A DNA stretch of 39,078 nt. It comes from Cytophagaceae bacterium. Its GTDB lineage: Bacteria; Bacteroidota; Bacteroidia; Cytophagales; Spirosomataceae. The notes beneath the pieces were generated by a model. The model searched no databases, was not told the DNA's origin, and saw nothing but the letters and a program-made list of their open reading frames with translations. The stretch is taken from assembly GCA_027488335.1 (NCBI GenBank), contig JAIYBU010000160.1:1-39078 (forward strand). Reading direction: 5' to 3'. Below, piece after piece: positions 17,639 to 25,411 of the stretch. Position numbers and translations under genes: made by a program. Within the stretch, counting starts at the first letter, position 1. Every line of letters begins with the position of its first letter.

Positions 17639-18424
17639 ATGCAAGAAATAAAATCTCCCACCGAATCACTTCAGTTAGAAGTCAGAGATGAAATCCTGTT
17701 GGTGGCTATCAATCGCCCCGAGAAACGCAATGCCTTCAATGATGATTTAGTTCTGGGAATCGAAAAAGTCTTTGAGGATATTCCACCGCAAATTCGTTGT
17801 GTAGTAATTTATGGATTAGGCAAGCATTTCTCGGCGGGTCTTGACCTTTCTGAACTTCGAGAACGTGATGCCGTGCAAGGACTTCACCACTCCCGAATGT
17901 GGCACCGAGCACTGGATAAAGTGCAGTTTGGAACTGTGCCAGTAGTGGCCGTTCTGCACGGGGCGGTTGTTGGTGGTGGCCTCGAACTGGCTTCGGCTTG
18001 CCATATTAGAGTTGCCGAAACCAGCACTTTCTATGCACTTCCCGAAGGGCAAAGAGGGATTTTTGTGGGTGGTGGAGCATCCGTAAGAGTGCCGAAACTA
18101 ATCGGAATAGCTCGTATGATGGACATGATGTTTACGGGAAGAGTCTATAAAGCCGAAGAAGGCGAACGCATCGGTTTAGCTCAATATTTGGTAGAAGAAG
18201 GCCAAGGACTCGAAAAAGGAATTGAATTGGCAAAAAAGATTTCCTCAAATGCAGGTATGACCAACTATGCCTTGATGCACGTTTTACCAAAAATCGTTGA
18301 TTCGGGGCAAAATGAAGGGTTAATGATGGAAAGCTTAATTGCTGCAATTTCGGCCGACGCCCCTGAAGCCAAGAAAAGGCTAACTGACTTTCTGGAAGGT
18401 CGAGCAAAAAAAGTAGGCGAATAG
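17639..18424 (+). CDS. Enoyl-CoA hydratase (p-hydroxycinnamoyl-CoA hydratase candidate)
   Basis: Crotonase-fold protein of 261 residues. Both acidic residues that activate water in hydratases are present: Glu116 in VGGGLELAS and Glu136 in ALPEGQRG. The oxyanion-hole loops GKHFSAGLDL (about 61-70) and GAVVGGG (about 108-114) are intact. It is the first gene of a four-gene run with a feruloyl-CoA synthetase, an SDR and a CouO-like amidohydrolase, so the expected substrate is p-coumaroyl- or feruloyl-CoA and the product the beta-hydroxypropionyl-CoA. The alternative is a hydratase/aldolase giving an aldehyde directly, but no vanillin-type aldehyde dehydrogenase gene is nearby, and a dehydrogenase and a keto-thioester hydrolase are; this favours simple hydration. 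Confidence 0.88.
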   Translation: MQEIKSPTESLQLEVRDEILLVAINRPEKRNAFNDDLVLGIEKVFEDIPPQIRCVVIYGLGKHFSAGLDLSELRERDAVQGLHHSRMWHRALDKVQFGTVPVVAVLHGAVVGGGLELASACHIRVAETSTFYALPEGQRGIFVGGGASVRVPKLIGIARMMDMMFTGRVYKAEEGERIGLAQYLVEEGQGLEKGIELAKKISSNAGMTNYALMHVLPKIVDSGQNEGLMMESLIAAISADAPEAKKRLTDFLEGRAKKVGE

Positions 18425-18429
18425 GTAGA

Positions 18430-18484
18430 TTTTGAATAGTGAATAATCAAACATTAAGCATCAAACATTCAACATTTAGAAAGA
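18430..18484. repeat. AACATT-type intergenic repeat, copy 1
   Basis: Between the hydratase and synthetase genes: GAATAGTGAATAATC, then CAAACATTAAGCATC, then AAACATTCAACATTTAG. The AAACATT unit recurs, and the leading AATAGTGAAT is shared with the hairpin ahead of the amidohydrolase gene (21145-21200). Confidence 0.5.
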
Positions 18485-20278
18485 ATGTATAGAAATACTC
18501 CATTCGGTCCGACGAAAACCTATAAAAAACAATTTGAAAATGGCATTGTGCATTTTGGGAATGAACAAAAAATAGGTGATTTTCCTACAAAAATTACGGA
18601 TAAGTTGGTGCATTGGGCTGAAATAAAACCGAGTCATACGTTTATTGGTCGCAGAAACTCAATTACAAGAGATTGGGAGAAATTATCGTATGCCGAAACC
18701 CTCGAAAAGACAAAAAGCATTGCTCAATATTTATTAAATCTTAAGTTTTTACCCAATGAAACGGTCGTAATTTTATCAGAAAATAGCCTCGAACACGCAC
18801 TTTTGGTGTTGGCTTCGGTGCATATTGGCATTACTTACACGCCTATTTCTCCGCCATATTCGTTGGTTTCTGATGATTTCGGTAAGCTCAAACATTGTCT
18901 CGAACTCATGACCCCGAAGGTAATTTTTGCTCAAAGTAGCAAGGTGTACCATAAAGCCATTGAGTTATCAAAAACACTTTTTCCTGACGTTATAATCGTT
19001 ACGGTTGATGGCGAAAATAGCGTTTGTTTTGAAAAAATGCTTCAAGTAAAACCTACATCAGAGGTAGAAACTGCCGCAGCAAAAGTCAATGCCGATACGA
19101 TTGCCAAAGTGTTGTTCACTTCGGGTTCGACGGGTTTGCCCAAAGGTGTGATGAATCATCAAGGAATGTGGTGTGCTAATTTGCAGCAGATTACACAGGT
19201 GCTTCCGTTTATGCAGGAGCAACCGCCCGTTTTTATTGACTGGTTGCCGTGGAATCATACATTTGGGAGTAATCATAATTTTGGATTGGCTCTTTACAAT
19301 GGCGGAACAATTTTGATTGATGATGGAAAACCAACGCCTAAGGGTATTGAAGAAACCGTTCAGAACCTCCGTGAAATTTCTCCGACGGCTTATTTTAATG
19401 TACCAAAAGGCTTTGAAATGCTAATTCCGTACTTGGAAAATGAACCCACTTTGCGAGAAAATTTCTTTAAAAATCTCAATATTTTGTTTTACGCAGGGGC
19501 AAGTTTGGCTCAACCCGTTTGGAATCGTTTGGAAGAATTGGCTGTAGAAACCATTGGCGTAAAAATTCCGATAATTACGGGTTTGGGTTGTACGGAATCA
19601 GGTCCTTCGGCCATGTTTGCTAATTGGGGCGGAGCATTTTCTGGACTTTTGGGTGTACCTGTGGCAGGAATGGACGTAAAGCTTGTACCTGATGGTGACA
19701 AAGTGGAAGCTCGCTACAAAGCCCATAACGTTACCAAAGGCTATTGGCGAAACCCCGAAGCTACGGCAGCCGCTTTTGATGAAGAAGGCTATTATAAAAC
19801 GGGCGATGCCGTAAAGTTTTTAGATGAAACGAACCCCGATAAGGGTTTAGTTTTTGATGGACGAATTGCGGAAGACTTCAAACTTTCTACGGGAACTTGG
19901 GTAAATGTGGGAGTGCTGAAAGCTAAAGTTATTTCTATGGGTTCGCCCATTATTCAGGATGTAGTATTAGCAGGGCTTGATAAAGAATATATTGGAGCAA
20001 TTTTATTCTTAAATGCCGATGCTTGCCGAAAATTAGCTAATTTGAACCCTGAAATCTCAAATAAAGAAGCATATTTGAATGCCGAAGTAGAAACGTTTAT
20101 TAATGATTGGTTAGTAGAATTTAATAAAACCTCAACGGGTAGCTCGACCGTAATAAAAAAATATGTAATTGCTATCGAACCACCATCCATTGATTTAGGC
20201 GAAATAACCGATAAAGGTTCACTAAACCAACGAGCAGTTTTAAAGCATAGAGTCGATTTAGTAAATGAGATGTACTAA
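18485..20278 (+). CDS. fcs: Feruloyl/p-coumaroyl-CoA synthetase
   Basis: AMP-forming acid:CoA ligase of 597 residues that would activate p-hydroxycinnamates with ATP and CoA. The phosphate loop TSGSTGLPKG is at 212-221, the adenine-binding GLGCTESGPS near 368-377, and YKTGDAV near 438-444. The stretch DGRIAEDFKLSTGTWV near 460-475 and the C-terminal ITDKGSLNQRAVLKHR are characteristic of the feruloyl-CoA synthase subfamily rather than fatty-acid ligases. This subfamily lacks the canonical PRTxxGK ending. It sits between the hydratase and the SDR on the same strand, with a gap of about 60 bases before it and 92 after. Which hydroxycinnamate it prefers is unknown. Confidence 0.9.
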   Translation: MYRNTPFGPTKTYKKQFENGIVHFGNEQKIGDFPTKITDKLVHWAEIKPSHTFIGRRNSITRDWEKLSYAETLEKTKSIAQYLLNLKFLPNETVVILSENSLEHALLVLASVHIGITYTPISPPYSLVSDDFGKLKHCLELMTPKVIFAQSSKVYHKAIELSKTLFPDVIIVTVDGENSVCFEKMLQVKPTSEVETAAAKVNADTIAKVLFTSGSTGLPKGVMNHQGMWCANLQQITQVLPFMQEQPPVFIDWLPWNHTFGSNHNFGLALYNGGTILIDDGKPTPKGIEETVQNLREISPTAYFNVPKGFEMLIPYLENEPTLRENFFKNLNILFYAGASLAQPVWNRLEELAVETIGVKIPIITGLGCTESGPSAMFANWGGAFSGLLGVPVAGMDVKLVPDGDKVEARYKAHNVTKGYWRNPEATAAAFDEEGYYKTGDAVKFLDETNPDKGLVFDGRIAEDFKLSTGTWVNVGVLKAKVISMGSPIIQDVVLAGLDKEYIGAILFLNADACRKLANLNPEISNKEAYLNAEVETFINDWLVEFNKTSTGSSTVIKKYVIAIEPPSIDLGEITDKGSLNQRAVLKHRVDLVNEMY

Positions 20279-20303
20279 GTGAGGCAGATTTGTAATCTGT
20301 CAC
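20279..20303. repeat. Small hairpin between synthetase and SDR genes
   Basis: CAGATT at 20285-20290 and AATCTG at 20294-20299 pair around TGT, extended by GTGA/TCAC with a GG bulge. No T-tract follows. A second short inverted repeat GTCAT...ATGAC spans 20304-20333. Function unknown; could stabilise transcript ends within the operon. Confidence 0.45.
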
Positions 20304-20370
20304 GTCATAGAATAAGTTTTAAAACGTAATGACAGTTTTCAATTAGAAGATTATGCTATAAAATATAATT

Positions 20371-21138
20371 ATGAAAATAGAAAATAACACATTCTTAGTT
20401 ACGGGCGGAGCATCGGGCTTAGGTTTAGCAACAGCCAAAATGATAGTAGAAAATGGCGGAAATGTAGTTTTACTCGACGTAAACGAAGAGTCGGGAGAAA
20501 AAGCACAAGCAGATTTGGGCAAAAAATCAACGTTTATCAAAACCGATGTAACCAACGAAGAGCAGGTTCAAAATGCTGTAAATCAATCGATTGTGTCATT
20601 TGGAAGCATCGAAGGAATCATTAACTGTGCTGGCATTGGGCCTGCTAAAAGAGTGGTTGGTAAAGATGGACCGCATCCGCTTGATTTTTTTCAGAAAGTA
20701 ATCAACATAAATCTTATAGGTACTTTCAATACCCTTAGATTAGTGGCCGATAAAATGCAGAATAATGAGCCAAATGCTGAGGGTGAAAGAGGCATTGTAA
20801 TCAATACGGCCTCGGTTGCAGCTTTTGATGGACAAATCGGACAAGCGGCTTATTCAGCATCAAAAGGCGGAATTGTAGCGATGACTTTACCAGTTGCTCG
20901 TGAATTTGCTCGAATGGGAATTAGAGTAATGGCCATTGCTCCAGGTATTTTTGAAACACCATTATTGGCCTCTTTACCACAAGATGCCCAAGACTCTCTC
21001 GGAAAACAAGTGCCATTTCCACCACGTTTGGGCCGACCATCGGAGTTTGCCACATTAGTCAAACAAATTATTGAAAACACTATGCTCAATGGCGAAGTAA
21101 TTCGCCTTGATGGAGCAATCAGAATGGGAGCGAAGTAA
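20371..21138 (+). CDS. SDR-family 3-hydroxyacyl-CoA dehydrogenase
   Basis: A 255-residue short-chain dehydrogenase of the type II 3-hydroxyacyl-CoA dehydrogenase (HSD10) subfamily. The NAD-binding TGGASGLG is at 11-18, the structural NCAG at about 85-88, catalytic Ser148 in NTASVAAF, and Tyr161/Lys165 in YSASK. The C-terminal [10 protein letters not shown] and [13 protein letters not shown] segments are typical of the subfamily. In this operon it should oxidise the aryl-beta-hydroxypropionyl-CoA made by the hydratase to the beta-keto thioester, the role ascribed to CouN in Rhodococcus jostii. The alternative is general fatty-acid or branched-chain oxidation, less likely given the neighbours. 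Confidence 0.88.
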   Translation: MKIENNTFLVTGGASGLGLATAKMIVENGGNVVLLDVNEESGEKAQADLGKKSTFIKTDVTNEEQVQNAVNQSIVSFGSIEGIINCAGIGPAKRVVGKDGPHPLDFFQKVININLIGTFNTLRLVADKMQNNEPNAEGERGIVINTASVAAFDGQIGQAAYSASKGGIVAMTLPVAREFARMGIRVMAIAPGIFETPLLASLPQDAQDSLGKQVPFPPRLGRPSEFATLVKQIIENTMLNGEVIRLDGAIRMGAK

Positions 21139-21144
21139 TGTTAA

Positions 21145-21200
21145 ATAGTGAATGTTTGATGTTGAATCAAGCATTTATCATTCAATATCAAACATTAAAA
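21145..21200. repeat. 17-bp hairpin ahead of the CouO-like gene
   Basis: AATGTTTGATGTTGAAT at 21151-21167 pairs with ATTCAATATCAAACATT at 21180-21196 (one G-T wobble) around a 12-base loop. It ends 6 bases before the amidohydrolase ATG, so in mRNA it would sit directly at the ribosome entry region. It belongs with the AACATT-type intergenic repeats also seen at 18430-18484. Confidence 0.75.
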
Positions 21201-21202
21201 AT

Positions 21203-22069
21203 ATGATAGATATAAATAAAGTAATTGCCATTGATGTACACACGCACGCAGAAGTGTCGTGTTGTCAACCGCATGATGATTATCGTCCAGAGTTGGATGA
21301 AGCATTTGCCAAATATTTCAAATCAGATAAACGCCCGACGATTCAGGAAACAGCTGATTTTTATCGAGATAATAATTTGGCATTTGTGATGTTTACCGTT
21401 GATTCGGAACATAATGTGGGCAAACGCCGAATTCCGAATATCGAAGTGGCCGAAGCAGCCTTAAAAAACGATGATGTGATGATTGCCTTTGCCAGCATCG
21501 ACCCACATAAAGGCCGAATGGGAGCAAGAGAAGCCCGTGATTTAATCGAAAACTATGGAGTTAAAGGCTTCAAATTTCACCCAACGGTTCAAGGTTTTTA
21601 TCCTTACGATAAAATGGCTTATCACCTCTACGAAGTCATTGCCGAATACAAATTACCAATGCTATTTCATTCGGGGCATTCGGGTTTTGGCTCGGGCGTG
21701 CGAGGCGGAGGCGGTTTGCGTTTAGAATATTCAAATCCAATGCACCTCGACGATGTAGCTATTGATTTCCCTGACTGCCCGATAATCATTGCTCACCCAA
21801 GTTGGCCGTGGCAAGATGAGGCTTTGAGTGTAGCCATGCACAAGCCGAATGTTTATATTGATTTGAGTGGTTGGTCGCCGAAATATTTCCCGAAACAATT
21901 AGTGCAATACGCTAATACGTTACTCAAAGACCGTATGCTTTTCGGAACAGATTTCCCATTAATTACTCCAGAGCGATGGATGAAAGATTTTACAGATGCT
22001 GGTTTTAAAGAAGAAGTGAAGCCACTTATATTGAAAGAAAACGCTATTAGAATGCTCGGATTGCAGTAA
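21203..22069 (+). CDS. CouO-like amidohydrolase (aryl-beta-ketoacyl-CoA hydrolase candidate)
   Basis: A 288-residue amidohydrolase-superfamily TIM barrel of the amidohydrolase-2 type. Metal ligands are visible: HxH at His13/His15 (DVHTH), His156 in LFHSGH, His198 in IIAHPS and Asp250 in FGTDFP. I start at MIDINK because the longer frame begins inside a hairpin repeat and would add 17 residues of repeat-encoded sequence. In R. jostii RHA1 and Agrobacterium, an amidohydrolase in the hydroxycinnamate cluster (CouO) cleaves the 4-hydroxyphenyl-beta-ketopropionyl thioester and replaces a thiolase plus thioesterase. The same gene partners here make this the best assignment. Alternatives are decarboxylases of the same superfamily such as gamma-resorcylate decarboxylase. 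Confidence 0.78.
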   Translation: MIDINKVIAIDVHTHAEVSCCQPHDDYRPELDEAFAKYFKSDKRPTIQETADFYRDNNLAFVMFTVDSEHNVGKRRIPNIEVAEAALKNDDVMIAFASIDPHKGRMGAREARDLIENYGVKGFKFHPTVQGFYPYDKMAYHLYEVIAEYKLPMLFHSGHSGFGSGVRGGGGLRLEYSNPMHLDDVAIDFPDCPIIIAHPSWPWQDEALSVAMHKPNVYIDLSGWSPKYFPKQLVQYANTLLKDRMLFGTDFPLITPERWMKDFTDAGFKEEVKPLILKENAIRMLGLQ

Positions 22070-22095
22070 AAGTACAGAATGCGTAATTAAACTGT

Positions 22096-22124
22096 CAAAA
22101 CTTGATTGTTTTTGCATATTTATT
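22096..22124 (+). promoter_or_regulatory. Shared upstream motif, copy B
   Basis: CAAAACTTGATTGTTTTTGC and a following T-rich stretch repeat the sequence at 17531-17560. It lies about 120 bases before the PhzS-like gene start, in a 171-base gap otherwise without a clear feature except GAATTTTG at 22161-22168, a one-mismatch -7 element. Confidence 0.4.
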
Positions 22125-22240
22125 CTCTTATTTTGCATAGTATAATCATGGTATAATGCAGAATTTTGTTGGAAAGTTATAATTTTAATTTTAGAGAAAT
22201 CTCTTAAAATTCCCCATTGGGAGCAGGAGGCTATTTATTG

Positions 22241-23473
22241 ATGAAGATAATTATTATCGGTGGTGGAATTGGTGGTTTAACCACTGCATTGAGCCTTCAT
22301 AAAGCGGGTTTTGAGGTTAAGGTTTTTGAATCAGTCAGAGAAATCAAACCTTTGGGCGTAGGAATCAATACGCTTCCGCATAGTGTTCGAGTATTAACAA
22401 ATTTAGGTTTGCAAGAAAAAATTGCTCAAAATGCCATTGAAACCAGCGATTTAGTCTATTTTAATAAATTTGGTCAACAATTCTGGACAGAGCCACGTGG
22501 GCGTTTTGCGGGTTACAAATGGCCACAGTTTTCGGTGCATCGTGGGGTTTTACAGATGTTACTCTTTGATGAGGTCGTGGAAACGTTAGGTAAAGATGCT
22601 ATCTTGAAAAATCATCACCTAAGCCACTTTGAACAAACCGATAGAGAAGTAATCGCTCATTTTATTGATAAAGATACCAACGAAAAAATAAGAGTGGAGC
22701 GTGCGGATATTTTGATAGGGGCTGACGGCATAAACTCCGTTGTTCGTCAGCAACTTTATCCCAACGAAGGCCCACCAGTTTATTCCGAAAATATACTGTA
22801 TCGTGGCACGACTACCATGAAACCATTTTTAGACGGTACATCAATGGCCATGATTGGGAGTTTACGCCAAAAAATGGTGGTTTATCCGATTGGAAAACCT
22901 AATTCTGATGGTAATTGCTTAATCAATTGGGTAGGAAATATTAAAGAAGGAAAATCGAAACTAACAGCACGTGACTGGAATCGAGAAGCAGATAAAGCAA
23001 GATTAGTTGACATTTATAAAGATTGGAAATTTGATTGGCTCGATGTACCAACTATGATTGATGGAGCAAAAGCCGTTTACGAATTTCCGATGTCAGACCG
23101 AAATCCTTTAGATAAATGGACTTTTGGGCGTGTTACGCTACTCGGTGATGCCGCTCACCCGATGTATCCGATTGGTTCAAATGGTGCTTCACAAGCCATT
23201 CTCGATGCCGATTGCCTGACAGAATGTTTAAAAAATACAAGTAATCCGTTAGATGCACTCATCGAATATGATAAAGAAAGAGTACCAGCAGCGGCGAAAG
23301 TGGTGCTACAAAATAGAGCCAAAGGCCCTGACGAAATCATGGATATGATGGAAGATTGGTTCCCGAAAGGTTTTTCAGAAGACGAAATTCCGCACGAGAA
23401 ACTTGCCGAAGTAATGGATAATTACAAAAAAGTAGCTGGTTTTGATATACAGACCCTTAACCAAAAAAACTAA
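22241..23473 (+). CDS. PhzS-like FAD-dependent aromatic monooxygenase
   Basis: Class A flavoprotein monooxygenase of 410 residues. The FAD-binding GGGIGGL is near residues 7-13, the DG motif is GADGINSVVRQQ, and the GD motif LLGDAAHPMYPIGSNGASQAILD near 300-322. The order and wording of PLGVGIN, SVHRG, YPIGKP, WNREAD and PMSDRNPL follow the phenazine-1-carboxylate hydroxylase PhzS and salicylate-hydroxylase-like relatives, which act on ring carboxylates and often decarboxylate. The ATG at 22241 is preferred; the longer frame uses a TTG and adds eight unlike residues. It is spaced 3 bases from the DUF3237 gene. In this cluster an aromatic acid substrate is likely, but it is distinct from PobA encoded downstream and its substrate is unknown. 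Confidence 0.82.
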   Translation: MKIIIIGGGIGGLTTALSLHKAGFEVKVFESVREIKPLGVGINTLPHSVRVLTNLGLQEKIAQNAIETSDLVYFNKFGQQFWTEPRGRFAGYKWPQFSVHRGVLQMLLFDEVVETLGKDAILKNHHLSHFEQTDREVIAHFIDKDTNEKIRVERADILIGADGINSVVRQQLYPNEGPPVYSENILYRGTTTMKPFLDGTSMAMIGSLRQKMVVYPIGKPNSDGNCLINWVGNIKEGKSKLTARDWNREADKARLVDIYKDWKFDWLDVPTMIDGAKAVYEFPMSDRNPLDKWTFGRVTLLGDAAHPMYPIGSNGASQAILDADCLTECLKNTSNPLDALIEYDKERVPAAAKVVLQNRAKGPDEIMDMMEDWFPKGFSEDEIPHEKLAEVMDNYKKVAGFDIQTLNQKN

Positions 23474-23476
23474 GAC

Positions 23477-23998
23477 ATGAAATACTTACCTTTTCTCTTT
23501 CTTTTATTGTTTTCTATGGAAATTGCTGCCCAAAATACTCTCGACGCACCAAGTTTAGAGTTTGTTTGTGAATTAAAAGTAAAGCTTAAAGCACCTTATA
23601 TAGTAGGAGATACACCCCACGGAATGCGTAGAATTATTCCAATAATAGGAGGAAGCTTTGAAGGACCAAAAATGAAAGGTGAGATTTTGGACGGTGGTGC
23701 CGACTGGCAGATTGTAAGAAAAGATGGTGTAGCCGAATTGGAAGCACATTATCAAATCAAAACCGATGATGGCGTAATTATTTACATAAAAAACACAGGT
23801 TTACGTGTAGCCACACCCGAAGTTGCGGCTCGAATCGGACGGGGTGAAGCTGTTTCGCCATCAGAGTATTATTTTCGAGCGATACCAAAATTTGAAGCCC
23901 CACAAGGTAAATACGAATGGATGAATAATGCCATTTTTATCTGCAAAGGCATCAGAAATCCCGATAACGTAGCGATTCAAGTTTGGAAAGTTTTGTAA
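23477..23998 (+). CDS. Exported DUF3237-family protein
   Basis: A 173-residue protein with signal peptide MKYLPFLFLLLFSMEIAAQ, then a DUF3237 (UPF0311) domain over the rest. Family signs are HGMRRIIPIIGGSFEGPKMKG, the GGADWQIVRKDGVAELEAHY stretch, and the closing YYFRAIPKFEAP. DUF3237 proteins are small beta-barrels of unknown function that recur near aromatic and steroid degradation genes. The start is 3 bases after the flavin monooxygenase stop, implying co-translation, yet the signal peptide sends this product out of the cytoplasm while its partner stays inside. No catalytic residue can be named. Confidence 0.8.
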   Translation: MKYLPFLFLLLFSMEIAAQNTLDAPSLEFVCELKVKLKAPYIVGDTPHGMRRIIPIIGGSFEGPKMKGEILDGGADWQIVRKDGVAELEAHYQIKTDDGVIIYIKNTGLRVATPEVAARIGRGEAVSPSEYYFRAIPKFEAPQGKYEWMNNAIFICKGIRNPDNVAIQVWKVL

Positions 23999-24048
23999 AA
24001 TATTACTTACTAAACCTCTTATATTCAACCATATACACCTAATAAATA

Positions 24049-25347
24049 ATGACTTTCAACCCTAAAGCTCTCATCGATAAAAACCCGATGACAGGCCTAC
24101 AATACGCAACAATTTTTGTGTGTTTTCTGATGAATATGCTCGATGGCATGGACGTACTGGTAATTTCTTACACAGCACCAGCCATTGCTAAAGATTGGGA
24201 TATTAGTCCTGCAGCTCTCGGTACTGTCTTCAGTTCTGGATTATTCGGAATGACCCTCGGGACGCTCTTTTTAGCCCCCTTTGCCGATAAAATTGGTCGA
24301 AAATCCATCATTCTCATCAGTGGTATTATTATGGGAATTTGTATTTATCTAACCTCCTATTCTACTTCAATTACTCATTTACTGATTTATCGTTTCATAA
24401 GTGGACTTGGTATCGGAAGTATGTTGGCCAGTACAGCTTCACTTGCTTCTGAGTACACCCCCAATAAAACCCGTGATTTTTGGGTAAGTTTTGTTATTTC
24501 GGGTTACCCCGTTGGGGCAGTTTTGTCGGGTTTGGTAGCTGCAAGAGTTATTCCTACAGATGGTTGGCAACACATGTTTCGCATTGCGGGTATTACCTCT
24601 ATGTTTTCGGTGCCTTTGATTTTATTCTTTTTGTCAGAATCAATCGATTTTTATTTACGAACCCAACCTACAAACGCTCTTGAAAAACTGAATAAAATTC
24701 TGACCAAAATGAATATTCAGCCAATCGAAGCTTTACCAACTGTTGAAAAACTTAAATCAAAACTACCCGTTGACCAATTACTAAAATCAGATTTTCGTAA
24801 GCCTACTATTCAACTTTGGGCAGCTTTATTTATGGCTTTTGCAGCTTTATATTTTCTCACAAGTTGGATTCCAAAATTGGCAAAAGATGCAGGACTTTCG
24901 ATGGAAGTAGCTATTTATGCGGGAACAATATTTAATCTCGGGGCATTTTTCGGCATCATTACACAAGGATATTTTTCGAGTAAATATGGTTTAAAGAAAA
25001 CCTTGGGCGTAATCTTGGTGCTAACAGGCGTACTGATGGCTTCATTTGGCCTTTTCGTAGGTTCAGATATTGTTTTACTCATTTTTGCACTTTTAGGCTT
25101 CGGAATACAAGGTGGTTTTGTGGGTTTGTATGCACTATCAGCCAGATTATATCCGACCGAATTCCGTACAACAGGTGTGGGCTGGGCAATGGGAGCAGGG
25201 CGTTTGGGCGGCATCGTTGGGCCAACTTTAGCGGGATTTTTAATAGCTGCTGGTTTGGGCATTGCTACTAACTTTTTGATTTTTGCCTTACCAGCCGCTC
25301 TCGCAGGTATTATTACATCCAGAATTGATTCAAAGGAAATAAGTTAA
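24049..25347 (+). CDS. MFS transporter, aromatic acid:H+ symporter (AAHS) type
   Basis: A 432-residue integral membrane protein with twelve predicted helices. The first helix holds the DGMD motif (FLMNMLDGMDVLVISY), characteristic of the AAHS family that includes PcaK and BenK, and the loop between helices 2 and 3 has the MFS signature as LAPFADKIGRKS. A central hydrophilic loop of about 60 residues lies between helices 6 and 7 (about 205-255). The second-half repeat has GYFSSKYGLKK. In this cluster it probably imports hydroxycinnamates or hydroxybenzoates across the inner membrane with protons. Exact substrate unknown. No outer-membrane TonB receptor is present in the window. Confidence 0.88.
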   Translation: MTFNPKALIDKNPMTGLQYATIFVCFLMNMLDGMDVLVISYTAPAIAKDWDISPAALGTVFSSGLFGMTLGTLFLAPFADKIGRKSIILISGIIMGICIYLTSYSTSITHLLIYRFISGLGIGSMLASTASLASEYTPNKTRDFWVSFVISGYPVGAVLSGLVAARVIPTDGWQHMFRIAGITSMFSVPLILFFLSESIDFYLRTQPTNALEKLNKILTKMNIQPIEALPTVEKLKSKLPVDQLLKSDFRKPTIQLWAALFMAFAALYFLTSWIPKLAKDAGLSMEVAIYAGTIFNLGAFFGIITQGYFSSKYGLKKTLGVILVLTGVLMASFGLFVGSDIVLLIFALLGFGIQGGFVGLYALSARLYPTEFRTTGVGWAMGAGRLGGIVGPTLAGFLIAAGLGIATNFLIFALPAALAGIITSRIDSKEIS

Positions 25348-25411
25348 AATTAATGATTAATGGTTGATGTTTAGTGTTTTATGAAACGTCAGCCCTCAAA
25401 AACTAAAGAAA

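Noticed and set aside
17639..18424. Assignment of the crotonase as hydratase/aldolase (Ech of the vanillin route)
   Set aside because: No vanillin-type aldehyde dehydrogenase nearby, while a 3-hydroxyacyl-CoA dehydrogenase and CouO-like hydrolase follow; simple hydration fits better.
25348..25411. Gap before the MetE-like gene with GATTAATGGTTGATGTTT, searched for a cobalamin or SAM riboswitch
   Set aside because: Only 64 bases, AT-rich and without conserved riboswitch cores; looks like a decayed intergenic repeat.
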